Source: Streptomyces griseus subsp. griseus
Lineage (GTDB): Bacteria; Actinomycetota; Actinomycetes; Streptomycetales; Streptomycetaceae
Direction of reading: 5' to 3'
Length of the DNA stretch: 64,000 nucleotides
Assembly (NCBI RefSeq): GCF_000720255.1
Contig: NZ_JOJE01000013.1
Span: forward strand, 62,001-126,000
Under the pieces are notes generated by a model. The model made no database searches. It worked only from the letters and a program-made list of their open reading frames with translations, and was not told where the DNA came from. The position numbers and the translations under genes are program-made. This document shows, piece after piece, positions 8,984 to 16,991 of the stretch (positions are counted from its first letter, which is position 1; each line of letters starts with the position of its first letter).

Positions 8984-10327
8984 TCAGACGGTGGCGAGTG
9001 CCGGGGTGACGTGCTGGTTCGCGGGACGGGGGAGGCCGTAGCGCTCCCGGAGGGTGCCGCGGGGGCCGTACTCGGTGCGCAGCAGCCCCCGGGCGCGCAG
9101 GATCGGGACGACGTGGTCGACGAAGAGGTCGAGGCCCGAGGGCAGGACGGCCGGCATGATGTTGAAGCCGTCGGCGGCGCCGTGCGTGAACCACTCCTCG
9201 ATCGCGTCGGCGACCTGCTCGGGCGTCCCGGCGAAGGTGAGGTGACCGCGCCCGCCGCCGAGCCGCCCGACCAGCTGCCGCACGGTGAGGTGCTCGCGCC
9301 GGGCCAGCTCGACGATGAGCGTGTAGCGGCTCTTGGCGCCCTCGACGGCGCTCTCCGGGGGCAGGTCGGCCGGAAGCTGGGCATCCAACTCCAGTGTCCC
9401 CGGCTCCAGTTGCAGGAGCCTCTCCAGGCGGTCCACGCCGTGCGTGTACACGATGTGGTCCTCGAGGACCTGCTCGTTCGCCCGTGCCTCCGCCTCCGTG
9501 GAGCCGATGACGGGGACGATGCCCGGCAGCACCTTGATGTGGTCGGGGTCGCGGCCGGCCGCGGCGGTGCGGGCCTTCAGGTCGGCGTAGAAGTCCTGCG
9601 CGTCCTTCAGGGTCTGCTGGGCGGTGAACACCGCCTCCGCGTACCGGGCCGCGAACACCTTGCCGTCCTCCGAGGAGCCCGCCTGCACCAGCAGCGGGTA
9701 ACCCTGCGGGGAGCGGGGGACGTTGAGGGCACCCTCGACGCTGAAGTACGCCCCCTTGTGCCGGGGCGGGTGCACCTTCGCGTCGTCGCCCCAGACACCG
9801 GCCGCCTTGTCGGCGACGATCGCGTCGTCCTCCCAGCTGTCCCACAGCTTCAGCGCCACGTCGAGGAACTCGGCGGCCCGGGCGTACCGCTCGGCGTGCG
9901 CGGGCTCGGCGTCCAGACCGAAGTTGCGGGCGGCCTCGGCACCGGCCGTGGTGACGATGTTCCAGCCCGCCCGGCCGCCGCTGATGATGTCCAGGGAGGC
10001 GAACTTGCGCGCCAGGTTGTAGGGGGAGTTGTAGGAGGTGGAGGCGGTGGCGATCAGGCCGATGTGCTCGGTCGCGGTGGCCAGCGCGGTGAGCAGGGTG
10101 AGGGGTTCCAGGGCGCCGGCCGGGCGCTGGCCGATGGTCCCCCACAGCTGCGGTCCGTCGGCGAGGAAGAGCGAGTCGAAGGTGCCGCGCTCGGCGATCC
10201 TCGCCAGCCGTACGTAATGGTCGAGCTCGACGTGGGCGTACGGGTCGCTCTCCGGGAGCCGCCACGACGCCTCGTGGTGGCCGGTGTTCATCAGGAACGC
10301 GTTGAGGTGGAGCTGTCTCGAAGTCAC
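8984..10327 (-). CDS. FMN-dependent LLM-class monooxygenase (NtaA/SnaA/DmoA group)
   Basis: 447 residues of the bacterial-luciferase-like fold. Seen: [18 protein letters not shown] at the start, [35 protein letters not shown] with the flavin-contact region, and [16 protein letters not shown] near the C-terminus. Such enzymes use reduced FMN from a separate reductase to cleave C-S or C-N bonds; here the context points to sulfonate or sulfone desulfonation. The GTG start overlaps the stop of the ATPase gene (GTGA), with GGAGGACC ahead, so the two are translationally coupled. No flavin reductase gene is in the operon. Confidence 0.9.
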   Translation of the reverse strand: MTSRQLHLNAFLMNTGHHEASWRLPESDPYAHVELDHYVRLARIAERGTFDSLFLADGPQLWGTIGQRPAGALEPLTLLTALATATEHIGLIATASTSYNSPYNLARKFASLDIISGGRAGWNIVTTAGAEAARNFGLDAEPAHAERYARAAEFLDVALKLWDSWEDDAIVADKAAGVWGDDAKVHPPRHKGAYFSVEGALNVPRSPQGYPLLVQAGSSEDGKVFAARYAEAVFTAQQTLKDAQDFYADLKARTAAAGRDPDHIKVLPGIVPVIGSTEAEARANEQVLEDHIVYTHGVDRLERLLQLEPGTLELDAQLPADLPPESAVEGAKSRYTLIVELARREHLTVRQLVGRLGGGRGHLTFAGTPEQVADAIEEWFTHGAADGFNIMPAVLPSGLDLFVDHVVPILRARGLLRTEYGPRGTLRERYGLPRPANQHVTPALATV

Positions 10328-11058
10328 TGGTGGTCCTCCGTCACGCCGAGGGCGGCGAGCAGTCGTTCGCGGTACTCGCCCAGCAGCGGATCCCGGTACG
10401 AGCGCGGGTGCGGGCGGTCGATGGTCAGGTCGAGGCCGATGCGGCCCCGTTCGAGGACGAGGACCCGGTCGGCGAGCACGATCGCCTCGTCCACGTCGTG
10501 GGTGACCAGCAGCACGGACGGCCGGTGGTGCTCCCACAGCTCGCGCAGCAGGGAGTGCATCTTGATGCGGGTGAGCGCGTCCAGGGCGCCGAACGGCTCG
10601 TCGGCCAGGAGGAGTTCGGGCTCGCGGACCAGGGAGCGGGCCAGTGCGGCGCGCTGTGCCTCGCCGCCGGACAGCTCGCTCGGCCAGGCCCGTTCGCGGC
10701 CCTCCAGGCCCACCTCGGCGAGGGCGGCCCGCCCCTTCCGGGCCGCCTCCTTGCCGTCCAGCCCGAGCAGGACGTTGTCCAGCACCCGCCGCCAGGGCAG
10801 CAGCCGGGAGTCCTGGAAGACCACCGACACCCGCTCGGGCGCCGTGAGCTGTCCGCTGCCGGCGACCTCGTGGTCGAGGCCCGCGACGGCGCGCAGCAGG
10901 GTGCTCTTGCCGGAGCCGCTGTGCCCGAGGAGGGCGACGAACTGGCCGGCCGGGATGTCGAGGTCGATGCCGTCGAGGACCGTGCGCGTGTCGAAGGAGC
11001 GGGTCAGCTCCCGCAGCCGCACGGCGGGACGGGTCAGCTGCTGAGTGTGCGGCGCCAC
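10324..11058 (-). CDS. ABC transporter ATPase, sulfonate/nitrate type (SsuB-like)
   Basis: 244 residues. Walker [10 protein letters not shown] (~46-54), Q-loop [11 protein letters not shown], signature LSGGEAQR, Walker [17 protein letters not shown], and switch His in [10 protein letters not shown], in that order. The [10 protein letters not shown] stretch is typical of the taurine/sulfonate/nitrate importers. It energises uptake with the permease and lipoprotein encoded just upstream. GTG start lies inside the permease gene (25-bp overlap), and its stop overlaps the next start. Confidence 0.95.
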   Translation of the reverse strand: MAPHTQQLTRPAVRLRELTRSFDTRTVLDGIDLDIPAGQFVALLGHSGSGKSTLLRAVAGLDHEVAGSGQLTAPERVSVVFQDSRLLPWRRVLDNVLLGLDGKEAARKGRAALAEVGLEGRERAWPSELSGGEAQRAALARSLVREPELLLADEPFGALDALTRIKMHSLLRELWEHHRPSVLLVTHDVDEAIVLADRVLVLERGRIGLDLTIDRPHPRSYRDPLLGEYRERLLAALGVTEDHQ

Positions 11059-11879
11059 GACAGCACCCTCCGTTCGACGAGACGGACCGCGCTGTCGGAG
11101 ATCAGACCGAAGACGCCGTAGATGAGGAGGCCGACGAGGATGACGTCCGACTGGCCGTAGTTCTGGGCCTGGAACATCATGTAGCCGAGGCCGCTGGTGG
11201 CGTTGATCTGCTCCAGGACGACCAGGCCGAGCCAGGATCCGGTGACGCCGAGCCGCAGCCCGACGAAGAAGCCGGGCAGCGCGCCGGGGATGACGATCTG
11301 CCGGATGAACTGGAACTTCGACAGCCCCTGCACCTCGGCGAGCTCGACGAAGCGGTGGTCGATGCCGGACAGCGCGGCGTGCGTGTTGAGGTAGATCGGG
11401 ATGTAGACGACGATGGCGATGATCGCGATCTTGAAGGTCTCGCCGATGCCCAGCCAGAGGATGAACAGCGGGATCAGACCCAGCGTCGGGATCGCCCGGT
11501 TCAGCTGCACCGTCCCGTCGATCAGCGCCTCACCGGTCCGGCTGAGCCCGGAAGCGAGGGCCAGTACGACCCCCGCGGTGAGGCCGATCGCGAACCCGGA
11601 GCCCGCCCGCTGGAGCGAGGTCAGGATGTCGTTGGACAGCGTGCCGTCGGTCCACAGGTGGACGCCGGACTCCAGCACCGTCCAGGGCGCCGGGATCGCT
11701 CCGGTGTCGAGCCGGCCGGCCGCCGAGGCGGCGGCCCACAGGGCGAGGAGGAGGAGCGGCCCGGCGAGCCGGGTGGCGGGCAGACGCCTGCCGGGGGAGA
11801 GCCGACGCCGTCGTCGCACCTGGGGGCGCTCCTCGGCGACGGTCACGGGTACGGCTGCGGTCGTGGTCACGGCGGTCAC
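11034..11879 (-). CDS. ABC transporter permease, sulfonate type (SsuC-like)
   Basis: 281 residues with about six membrane helices and the BPD-permease EAA-like loop around [25 protein letters not shown], where ATPase coupling occurs. A basic, Arg-rich cytoplasmic N-terminus precedes the first helix ([16 protein letters not shown]). The GTG start overlaps the TGA of the binding-protein gene (GTGA), showing tight coupling. Works with the neighbouring ATPase and lipoprotein. Confidence 0.93.
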   Translation of the reverse strand: MTAVTTTAAVPVTVAEERPQVRRRRRLSPGRRLPATRLAGPLLLLALWAAASAAGRLDTGAIPAPWTVLESGVHLWTDGTLSNDILTSLQRAGSGFAIGLTAGVVLALASGLSRTGEALIDGTVQLNRAIPTLGLIPLFILWLGIGETFKIAIIAIVVYIPIYLNTHAALSGIDHRFVELAEVQGLSKFQFIRQIVIPGALPGFFVGLRLGVTGSWLGLVVLEQINATSGLGYMMFQAQNYGQSDVILVGLLIYGVFGLISDSAVRLVERRVLSWRRTLSS

Positions 11880-12943
11880 CTCTGGTACTCCTCGGGTACG
11901 GCCTTGGCGGCGATGGACTCGAACCGGTGGTCGAAGAGCGAGTCGACCTTGAACTTCTTCACGAAGCCGCCTTCCGCGAGCAGATCGGCGGTCTCCTGCT
12001 CCCACTTGATGGCCTCGGACCAACTCGGCGGGAACAAGGGCTTGTTGGCGAGGGCCGTGATGTCCTTGGCCTGGGCGAGGGACAGGTTCTGCGTCTTGAC
12101 GTAGAACTCCTCGTTCCAGACGTCGGGGTGCTCGTACTGCCACACCTGGCCCTGGGCCCACTGCGGGACGTAGGCGGCGATCGCGGCGGCCTTCGCGGGA
12201 TCGTTCAGCACGGACACCGGCGCCCACAGCAGGTTGAGCAGGTCGACGACGTCGGTGGTGATGGTGTGAGCGCCCTTCGAGCCGTACTGCTTCAGGTAGG
12301 CCGGCGCCTGGCTGTTGGCGAGCGGGGCGATGTCGACCTGGCCCGACTGGAGCGCGGTGAGGAACTGGTTGCTGGTCAGCGGGACGAGGTTCACGTCGTC
12401 GTACTTCAGCCCGGCCTGCTTCAGTGCCCGCAGCAGGACGACGCCCTGTGCCTGGCCCTGCGAGAAGGCGAGTTTCTTTCCCTTGAAGTCCGCGACCGTG
12501 CGGATGTCGCTGCCCGGCTTCGTGGCGAAGAGGTAGTTCGGCTTGCGGGTGATGTTGATCGCCACGATCTTCGCGTCGAATCCCTGGTAGTACGCCTGTA
12601 TCGGCGGAATTCCCGCGTTGTTGGCGACGTCGAGGGACTTGGCGCGGAATGCGTTGATGACATCGGGGCCGGCGCCGATGTTCAGCCAACTCGACACCGT
12701 GAACGGTGGCTTGGGCAACTTCGCCAGCCTGAACTGAAGTTGCTGCACCCCCTGATACGAGGCGATCTTGAGCTTCGTGCCGGCGGGAACCTTGTCGGAC
12801 AGCGGAGCGGTCGAAACCCCTTCGCTGCCGGTGGCGGCGCTGCTCTCGGCGCAGCCGCTCAGCCCGACGGCGGCGGCACCCGCGCCGAGCAGCGAGGTGA
12901 GGAAGAGGCGCCGGTCGAAGCCGGACGTGAGCGAAGAAGACAT
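11876..12943 (-). CDS. Aliphatic sulfonate/taurine-type substrate-binding lipoprotein
   Basis: 355 residues. The N-terminus FDRRLFLTSLLGAGAAAVGL carries twin Arg followed by a lipobox (LSGC), so it is probably a Tat- or Sec-exported lipoprotein. The mature part fits the NMT1/SsuA fold: KLKIASYQGVQQLQFRLA, DVANNAGIPPIQAYYQG, DFKGKKLAFSQGQAQ, LVPLTSNQFLTALQSGQVDI. It captures the sulfur compound outside the membrane. ATG at 12943 chosen because the Tat motif follows; longer starts run into the leader region. The preceding inverted repeat and Cys-rich leader peptide suggest attenuation control. Confidence 0.9.
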   Translation of the reverse strand: MSSSLTSGFDRRLFLTSLLGAGAAAVGLSGCAESSAATGSEGVSTAPLSDKVPAGTKLKIASYQGVQQLQFRLAKLPKPPFTVSSWLNIGAGPDVINAFRAKSLDVANNAGIPPIQAYYQGFDAKIVAINITRKPNYLFATKPGSDIRTVADFKGKKLAFSQGQAQGVVLLRALKQAGLKYDDVNLVPLTSNQFLTALQSGQVDIAPLANSQAPAYLKQYGSKGAHTITTDVVDLLNLLWAPVSVLNDPAKAAAIAAYVPQWAQGQVWQYEHPDVWNEEFYVKTQNLSLAQAKDITALANKPLFPPSWSEAIKWEQETADLLAEGGFVKKFKVDSLFDHRFESIAAKAVPEEYQR

Positions 12944-12981
12944 GGGAGGACTCCGGGAGTTCACGGGGAAGAAAGGCATGC

Positions 12982-13019
12982 CGAATTCCGGGCAGCAGAA
13001 GGCCGGAGAAGGGAATTCG
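12982..13019 (-). promoter_or_regulatory. Inverted repeat in the transporter mRNA leader, candidate attenuator
   Basis: CGAATTCC (12982-12989) and GGAATTCG (13012-13019) are perfect complements around a 22-nt loop. A CTCCGG stretch in the loop can also pair with the CCGGAG near the binding-protein start (about 12951-12956). Either pairing could link translation of the upstream Cys-rich leader to expression. No such mechanism is proven here. Confidence 0.4.
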
Positions 13020-13058
13020 CGCAGGGAGGGGTGAGCGCTCGGGGGGCGCGTCAATGCG

Positions 13059-13094
13059 TCAGCAACAAAGGGTGCGACAGCTCATGAGCAACAT
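13059..13094 (-). CDS. Cysteine-rich leader peptide upstream of the sulfonate transporter
   Basis: The minus strand reads ATG TTG CTC ATG AGC TGT CGC ACC CTT TGT TGC TGA: MLLMSCRTLCC, or MSCRTLCC from the second ATG (13085), with AGGAG ahead. Three of the last six codons are Cys, with a terminal Cys-Cys before the stop. Cys-rich short upstream frames act as cysteine-responsive attenuators in mycobacteria. The location, between the ROK gene and the sulfur-compound transporter on the same strand, suits a cysteine sensor. Expression not shown. Confidence 0.5.
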   Translation of the reverse strand: MLLMSCRTLCC

Positions 13095-13139
13095 GCTCCT
13101 GTTCTCGGGGAACGCCTGTCAATATTCGGAGTTTCTGAA

Positions 13140-14339
13140 TTAACTCACTGTGGGTGAGGCACCCAACGGATCCCGGTAGAGGACGTCCAGAACCACGGAA
13201 CCGCCCGCCGTCGCCGGCACGGAATCGGGAAAACTCGTCGGCACGACCGCGGACGCCCGCTCGGCGCCGACCGCCTCCCGCAGCGCGGCCAGGCAGTCCT
13301 CCCGATGGATGACCCCGATCTCCGTGACGACGACACGCTCCGGATTGAGCACGTCGAGCAGCAACTCGGCCGCCTGCCCCACCATCCGGGCCCGCTCCAC
13401 GAGCAGCCGTACGGCCACCGGGTCGCCGGCCGCCGCGGCGGTCAGCACATGCATCGGGTTCACGCCGTCGATGACGCCCGCCTCCCGGGCCCGCCGGCAC
13501 AGCGTCCGCTCGCTCAGCTCGACCTGGAGGCAGCCGACCCGCCCGCACGCGCACGGCTCCGTGCCACCGGCGAGCGGGAGATGGGCGATGGAGCCCGCCT
13601 GCGAGCGCGGCCCGTGGTGCACCTCGTCGTGAGTGGCGAACGCCGCGTCGACCATGTTGCCGACGAACAGGTGCAGGACACTGCGGCTGCCCCGCGCCCG
13701 CCCGAACAGCCGCTCGGCGTTGACCAGGGCGCGCGCGTGCCCGTCCACATGGACCGGCAGCCCGGTGCGGGCGCGGACCGTCTCCCGCACCGCCACGTCC
13801 CGCCAGCCGAGCAGCGGGTGTTCGACGATGGTCCCGGAGTCCCGGTCCACCCAGCCGCCCGCGGCCACGCCCACGCCCAGCGGCCGGCTGCCGGGGACCT
13901 CGGCGAGCAGCGCGCCCAGGCCGTCGGCGGCTCGCGCCAGCACCTCGCGCGGATCGGTACGCCCGTGCTTCAGCCGCCGCTCGGCCACCACCCGGCCGCG
14001 CAGATCGAGCAGCGCGACCGTGGTGTACGGCACCGCGATGTGCAGCCCGCCCACCACGAACCGCGAGTCGTCCAACTCGACCGGCACGTGCGGCCGGCCC
14101 ACTCCGCCCGAACGGCGGGGCGCGGCGGACTCCCGGAGGAGGCCGAGCTCGGCGAGCCGGGCGCAGTGGTCGGTCACCGAAGCCGGGGACAGCCCGGTCA
14201 CCCGGGCGATGGTGCTGCGCGCGACCGGCCCGTGCTCCAGTACGGAGCGCAGGACGACACTGGCGCTGGTGCGCCGCCGGTCGGGATCGGCGACGCGGGG
14301 GACGGGGGACATCAGGGTGGTTGCCGCGGTACGGGGCAT
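13140..14339 (-). CDS. ROK-family transcriptional regulator
   Basis: 399 residues. N-terminal winged helix at about 20-85 (SVLEHGPVARSTIARVTGLSPASVTDHCARL), then a ROK domain with the zinc-type CACGRVGCLQVE motif. The sugar-kinase catalytic block is degenerate (VDGHARALVNAE in place of the usual N-D-A-N), so this is a regulator rather than a kinase. The ATG at 14339 follows GAGGAAG. It is first in the minus-strand sulfur operon and may control it; ROK proteins normally sense sugars or sugar phosphates, so the ligand here is an open question (perhaps a sulfosugar). Confidence 0.85.
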   Translation of the reverse strand: MPRTAATTLMSPVPRVADPDRRRTSASVVLRSVLEHGPVARSTIARVTGLSPASVTDHCARLAELGLLRESAAPRRSGGVGRPHVPVELDDSRFVVGGLHIAVPYTTVALLDLRGRVVAERRLKHGRTDPREVLARAADGLGALLAEVPGSRPLGVGVAAGGWVDRDSGTIVEHPLLGWRDVAVRETVRARTGLPVHVDGHARALVNAERLFGRARGSRSVLHLFVGNMVDAAFATHDEVHHGPRSQAGSIAHLPLAGGTEPCACGRVGCLQVELSERTLCRRAREAGVIDGVNPMHVLTAAAAGDPVAVRLLVERARMVGQAAELLLDVLNPERVVVTEIGVIHREDCLAALREAVGAERASAVVPTSFPDSVPATAGGSVVLDVLYRDPLGASPTVS

Positions 14340-14412
14340 GGGAATCTTCCTCGGGGCCGGTCCGACACTGCGCCGTTCGGAGATGAGGCGCGGCGGATCG
14401 ACTCCGCCCGCC

Positions 14413-14514
14413 TCACCCCTCCTTGAGGGCTCGCGGACGGCGACAGGCGGTGGCGCCGACGCGTCGCAGGTCGACGTATCGACGCGACGAGAAGTTCCGG
14501 GCCTGGGCAACCAT
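14413..14514 (-). CDS. Short leader peptide (RRYVDLRRV...AC type)
   Basis: A 33-residue frame: MVAQARNFSS, then RRYVDLRRVGATACRRP, ending KEG. Short peptides with an R-R-H/Y-V-D-L-x-R-V...A-C core recur upstream of sulfur-related genes in Streptomyces and are annotated as putative leader peptides. No Shine-Dalgarno is seen; a TACCTT hexamer 7 nt before the ATG suggests leaderless transcription. The ROK gene starts 73 bp downstream. Role in attenuation is inferred. Confidence 0.6.
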   Translation of the reverse strand: MVAQARNFSSRRYVDLRRVGATACRRPRALKEG

Positions 14515-14521
14515 GTGCACG

Positions 14522-14527
14522 AAGGTA
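14522..14527 (-). promoter_or_regulatory. -10 hexamer for the leader-peptide/ROK transcript
   Basis: TACCTT on the minus strand ends 7 nt before the leader ATG, so the transcript would begin at or next to that ATG. No good -35 is seen. Confidence 0.4.
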
Positions 14528-14649
14528 GCGAAAGGGGCCCGCCGCTGCCCAGACGGCGTCCGACGGGCGAGACGGAGGTCCGGAGGGGATGGGTGAAACT
14601 CCACAGTCGAGATCGTCACCTCCCGTGTGACGCGGGCGTCTTCAACTCG

Positions 14650-14663
14650 GTGACCGGTATCAC
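14650..14663. promoter_or_regulatory. Palindromic candidate operator between ROK leader and bioY
   Basis: GTGACCGGTATCAC is an almost perfect dyad in the 294-bp divergent gap (14515-14808) between the ROK leader and bioY. It might bind the ROK regulator or a biotin regulator. Nothing else coding is seen in the gap. Confidence 0.3.
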
Positions 14664-14808
14664 GCCGTACCGCGTGTAACCAGCACTCTTTGTCCGGAGC
14701 CCACCAACGTCCCGTTGCACCCTTTGTCGAGCGCTGACGGTGATCGGCGCGCGGGCGCCGGGATAACGTCACCGGGTCCCCAACTGCCCTCACCTCCGCG
14801 GAGTCCCC

Positions 14809-15390
14809 ATGAGCACCGCCGCCGTCACGTCCATTCGCCCCGGGACGGTCCTCGCCGACCTGCTCCCGGCCTCCCGGGTCCGGGACATCGCCCTGGTCGT
14901 CGGCGGCGCCGCGCTCACCGGCCTCGCGGCCCAGATCTCCGTGCCCGTCCCGGGCTCCCCGGTGCCGGTGACCGGGCAGACGTTCGCCGCGCTGCTGGTC
15001 GGCACGACGCTCGGCGCGGGCCGCGGCTTCCTGTCCCTCGCCCTGTACGCGTTGGCGGGCGTCGTGGGCGTGCCGTGGTTCGCGAGCGGTACCTCCGGCG
15101 CGGGCGCCGTCTCCTTCGGCTACGTCCTGGGCATGATCCTCGCGTCCACCGTCGTCGGCGCCCTGGCCCGCCGTGGCGCCGACCGCGACGTATGGCGCGT
15201 GGCGGGCACGATGCTGGTGGGCGAGGCGATCATCTACGCGATCGGCGTCCCGTACCTGGCCTACGCCGCCGGCATCTCCGCCTCCGCGGCGATCGCGGCC
15301 GGCCTCACCCCGTTCCTGATCGGCGACGCCCTGAAGGCCGCCCTGGCGATGGGCCTGCTGCCCACCGCCTGGAGGCTCGTCAAGCGCTGA
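14809..15390 (+). CDS. bioY: BioY biotin transporter S-component
   Basis: 193 residues, with about six membrane helices. The BioY block around PVPGSPVPVTGQTFAALLVG near residues 45-65 and the GxxxGxxSLxLYxLxGxxGxPxF pattern (RGFLSLALYALAGVVGVPWF) are clear. It is the membrane substrate-binding subunit of an ECF-type biotin importer, and can function alone in some bacteria; no EcfA/EcfT genes are adjacent. CGGAG precedes the ATG. Its 3' end overlaps the decayed oxidase frame on the other strand by 11 bp. Confidence 0.93.
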   Translation: MSTAAVTSIRPGTVLADLLPASRVRDIALVVGGAALTGLAAQISVPVPGSPVPVTGQTFAALLVGTTLGAGRGFLSLALYALAGVVGVPWFASGTSGAGAVSFGYVLGMILASTVVGALARRGADRDVWRVAGTMLVGEAIIYAIGVPYLAYAAGISASAAIAAGLTPFLIGDALKAALAMGLLPTAWRLVKR

Positions 15391-16151
15391 TCCCGTAGTT
15401 CCGGATGAAGAGGTTCGCCGGGTCGCACTGCGACTTGACCCCGGCGAGCCTCTTCGCCGTCTCCGCGTCGTACAGTCCATCGCCCCGGTCACCGGCCCCG
15501 AAGGCGAAGTTGAGCAACCGCCCGAGCGCGTCCGGCGCGAGCAGGACGAAGGCCGGATCGAGGATCGAGCGGGCGGCCTCCCGGTCCCCGACGGTCAACA
15601 CCCGTACCAGGAAACGCCCGTCGCGGTACGCCACCGCGTTCGGCGCGCTGCGCGCCAGCGCCCCGCCCAGATGGTTGACCTGGACGACGCATCGCCGGAT
15701 CGACCTGACCTCTGTCGAACGCGAGCGAACCGCCGTAGAGCCGTCGCACCGGTACGAGACCGATCTCCACCGAGTGGTGTGGTCGTCCGCGTAGCCGAAC
15801 TCGCGGGCCAGGATGCCGAGTCCGCCGCCCAGCGTGTACGACACGGCGTCGACCGACGGGGCCGATCCGTTGAGTGACGCCAGCCCGTGGGGCTCGGCGG
15901 CCGCGACGACCGCGCCGCAGCGCACGCCCGCCTGGACGTGGACGGTGCGTGCGTCGGGATCGACGCGCACGCCGTCCATGCGCCGGGTGCTGACGAGGAC
16001 ACCGCCCGCCGAGGCGCCGGGCAGCCCGTGCCCGGTGGTGGACGCCGACCGGGAGGTCCCGTTCGGCCGCGTACCGCATGGCAGCGGTCATGTCGGCTGC
16101 GCGGGAGGCGGCCACGACGAGGGCGGGCCGCTGGGTGAACCCGGTCGCGGG
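15380..16151 (-). pseudogene. Decayed FAD-binding oxidoreductase (berberine-bridge type)
   Basis: Pieces of one oxidoreductase lie in order but in different frames. Near 16140-16045: QRPALVVAASRAAD...AAERDLPVGV. After a one-base slip near 16040 (an extra C in the His-Thr-Gly-His-Gly region): GASAGGVLVSTRRMDGVRVDPD...SYTLGGGLGILAREFGYADDH. A short piece IGLVPVRRLYGGSLAFD near 15770-15700 is in another frame and abuts the previous block, so the central part is deleted. The end, VNHLGGALARSAPNAV...QCDPANLFIRNYGIS, returns to the second frame. The N-terminus is missing. Flavin binding and catalysis cannot survive. Confidence 0.8.
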
Positions 16152-16169
16152 TGTTTCCGTGGTTGCCGG

Positions 16170-16892
16170 TCAGCCCTCCAGTCCCCGCGGCCGCTGCCGC
16201 GACCACCACACTCCGGCCGCGCCCGCCGCGATCAGGGCGGCACCGGCCCCGCCGAGCGTCATGAGGTCCTCCCGGGCGCCGGTCTCGGCGAGTTCGTCAC
16301 CGCCGGGCGCCACGGGCTTGTTGTCGGTGCCGAGGAGCAGCGGGGTGGCCGGGGCGTTGGGTGACGGGTTCGTCGTACCGAACGGCACCGGGCCCTGCTG
16401 CCAGAACGTCTTCTTCCCGTCGGCCGTCTGCACGGGCACACAGACCTTGCCGGTCCTGCCCAGGTCGAACGTCGCGTCGACGGCGTACGACTTGGACCGG
16501 CCGGCCGCCAGGTTGTCGATGGGGCAGGAGAAACCGCTGTTCGAGCCCTTGGGGAGATTCTTTTTTTCGATTGGTGAACAGCCCTGAACATTTTTGACCG
16601 TCAGGCCGTCGAAACCAACGACCAAAAGCCTGATCTTGCCGCTGTCCTTGGTCCCTTCATTCTTCACCGTGGCGGTAATCGCCGTAACCTGGGACTTGTT
16701 GTCGACCGAGATCCTCTCGGGCAACAGCGTGGTCAGCTTCACGCCCGCGGGCACCGCGTCAACAGGCTTTCCCCCCTTGCCGCTCGCGGGTCCCGGGTCG
16801 TCGGCCCCGGCTGTGCCGGAAAGAATCAGCACCGCCGAGAACGATGCTGCGACCAGCGAACCCGCGATGGCCGTGGTGCGACGAGAACTCAT
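16170..16892 (-). CDS. Secreted LAETG sortase-substrate protein
   Basis: 240 residues. Signal peptide at 1-35 (MSSRRTTAIAGSLVAASFSA...), an Ig-like extracellular region (SQVTAITATVKNEGTKDSGKIRL), then LAETG at 201-205, a hydrophobic helix and a basic tail RQRP. LAxTG is the recognition motif of class E sortases of Streptomyces, so the protein is probably anchored to peptidoglycan. Two Cys (QGCSP and FSCP) could form a disulfide. AGGGGGAA precedes the ATG. Divergent from the Ser/Thr kinase gene. Function otherwise unknown. Confidence 0.8.
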   Translation of the reverse strand: MSSRRTTAIAGSLVAASFSAVLILSGTAGADDPGPASGKGGKPVDAVPAGVKLTTLLPERISVDNKSQVTAITATVKNEGTKDSGKIRLLVVGFDGLTVKNVQGCSPIEKKNLPKGSNSGFSCPIDNLAAGRSKSYAVDATFDLGRTGKVCVPVQTADGKKTFWQQGPVPFGTTNPSPNAPATPLLLGTDNKPVAPGGDELAETGAREDLMTLGGAGAALIAAGAAGVWWSRQRPRGLEG

Positions 16893-16991
16893 GTTCACTT
16901 CCCCCTTGCTTCCCCCTGACTGCGCCTGAATTCGCAGTACTTGAAGAGTTACCACAAGATTTCTCGGCACTATGCTGATACGCCGGGAAGT

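Noticed and set aside
13054..13140. Plus-strand frame MRQQRVRQLMSNMLLFSGN... opposite the Cys-rich leader
   Set aside because: No gene lies downstream on the plus strand, no ribosome site is present, and the opposite-strand Cys-rich peptide fits the operon direction.
14515..14808. Riboswitch upstream of bioY
   Set aside because: The gap shows one dyad and no recognisable conserved aptamer. Biotin genes are normally under protein repressors.
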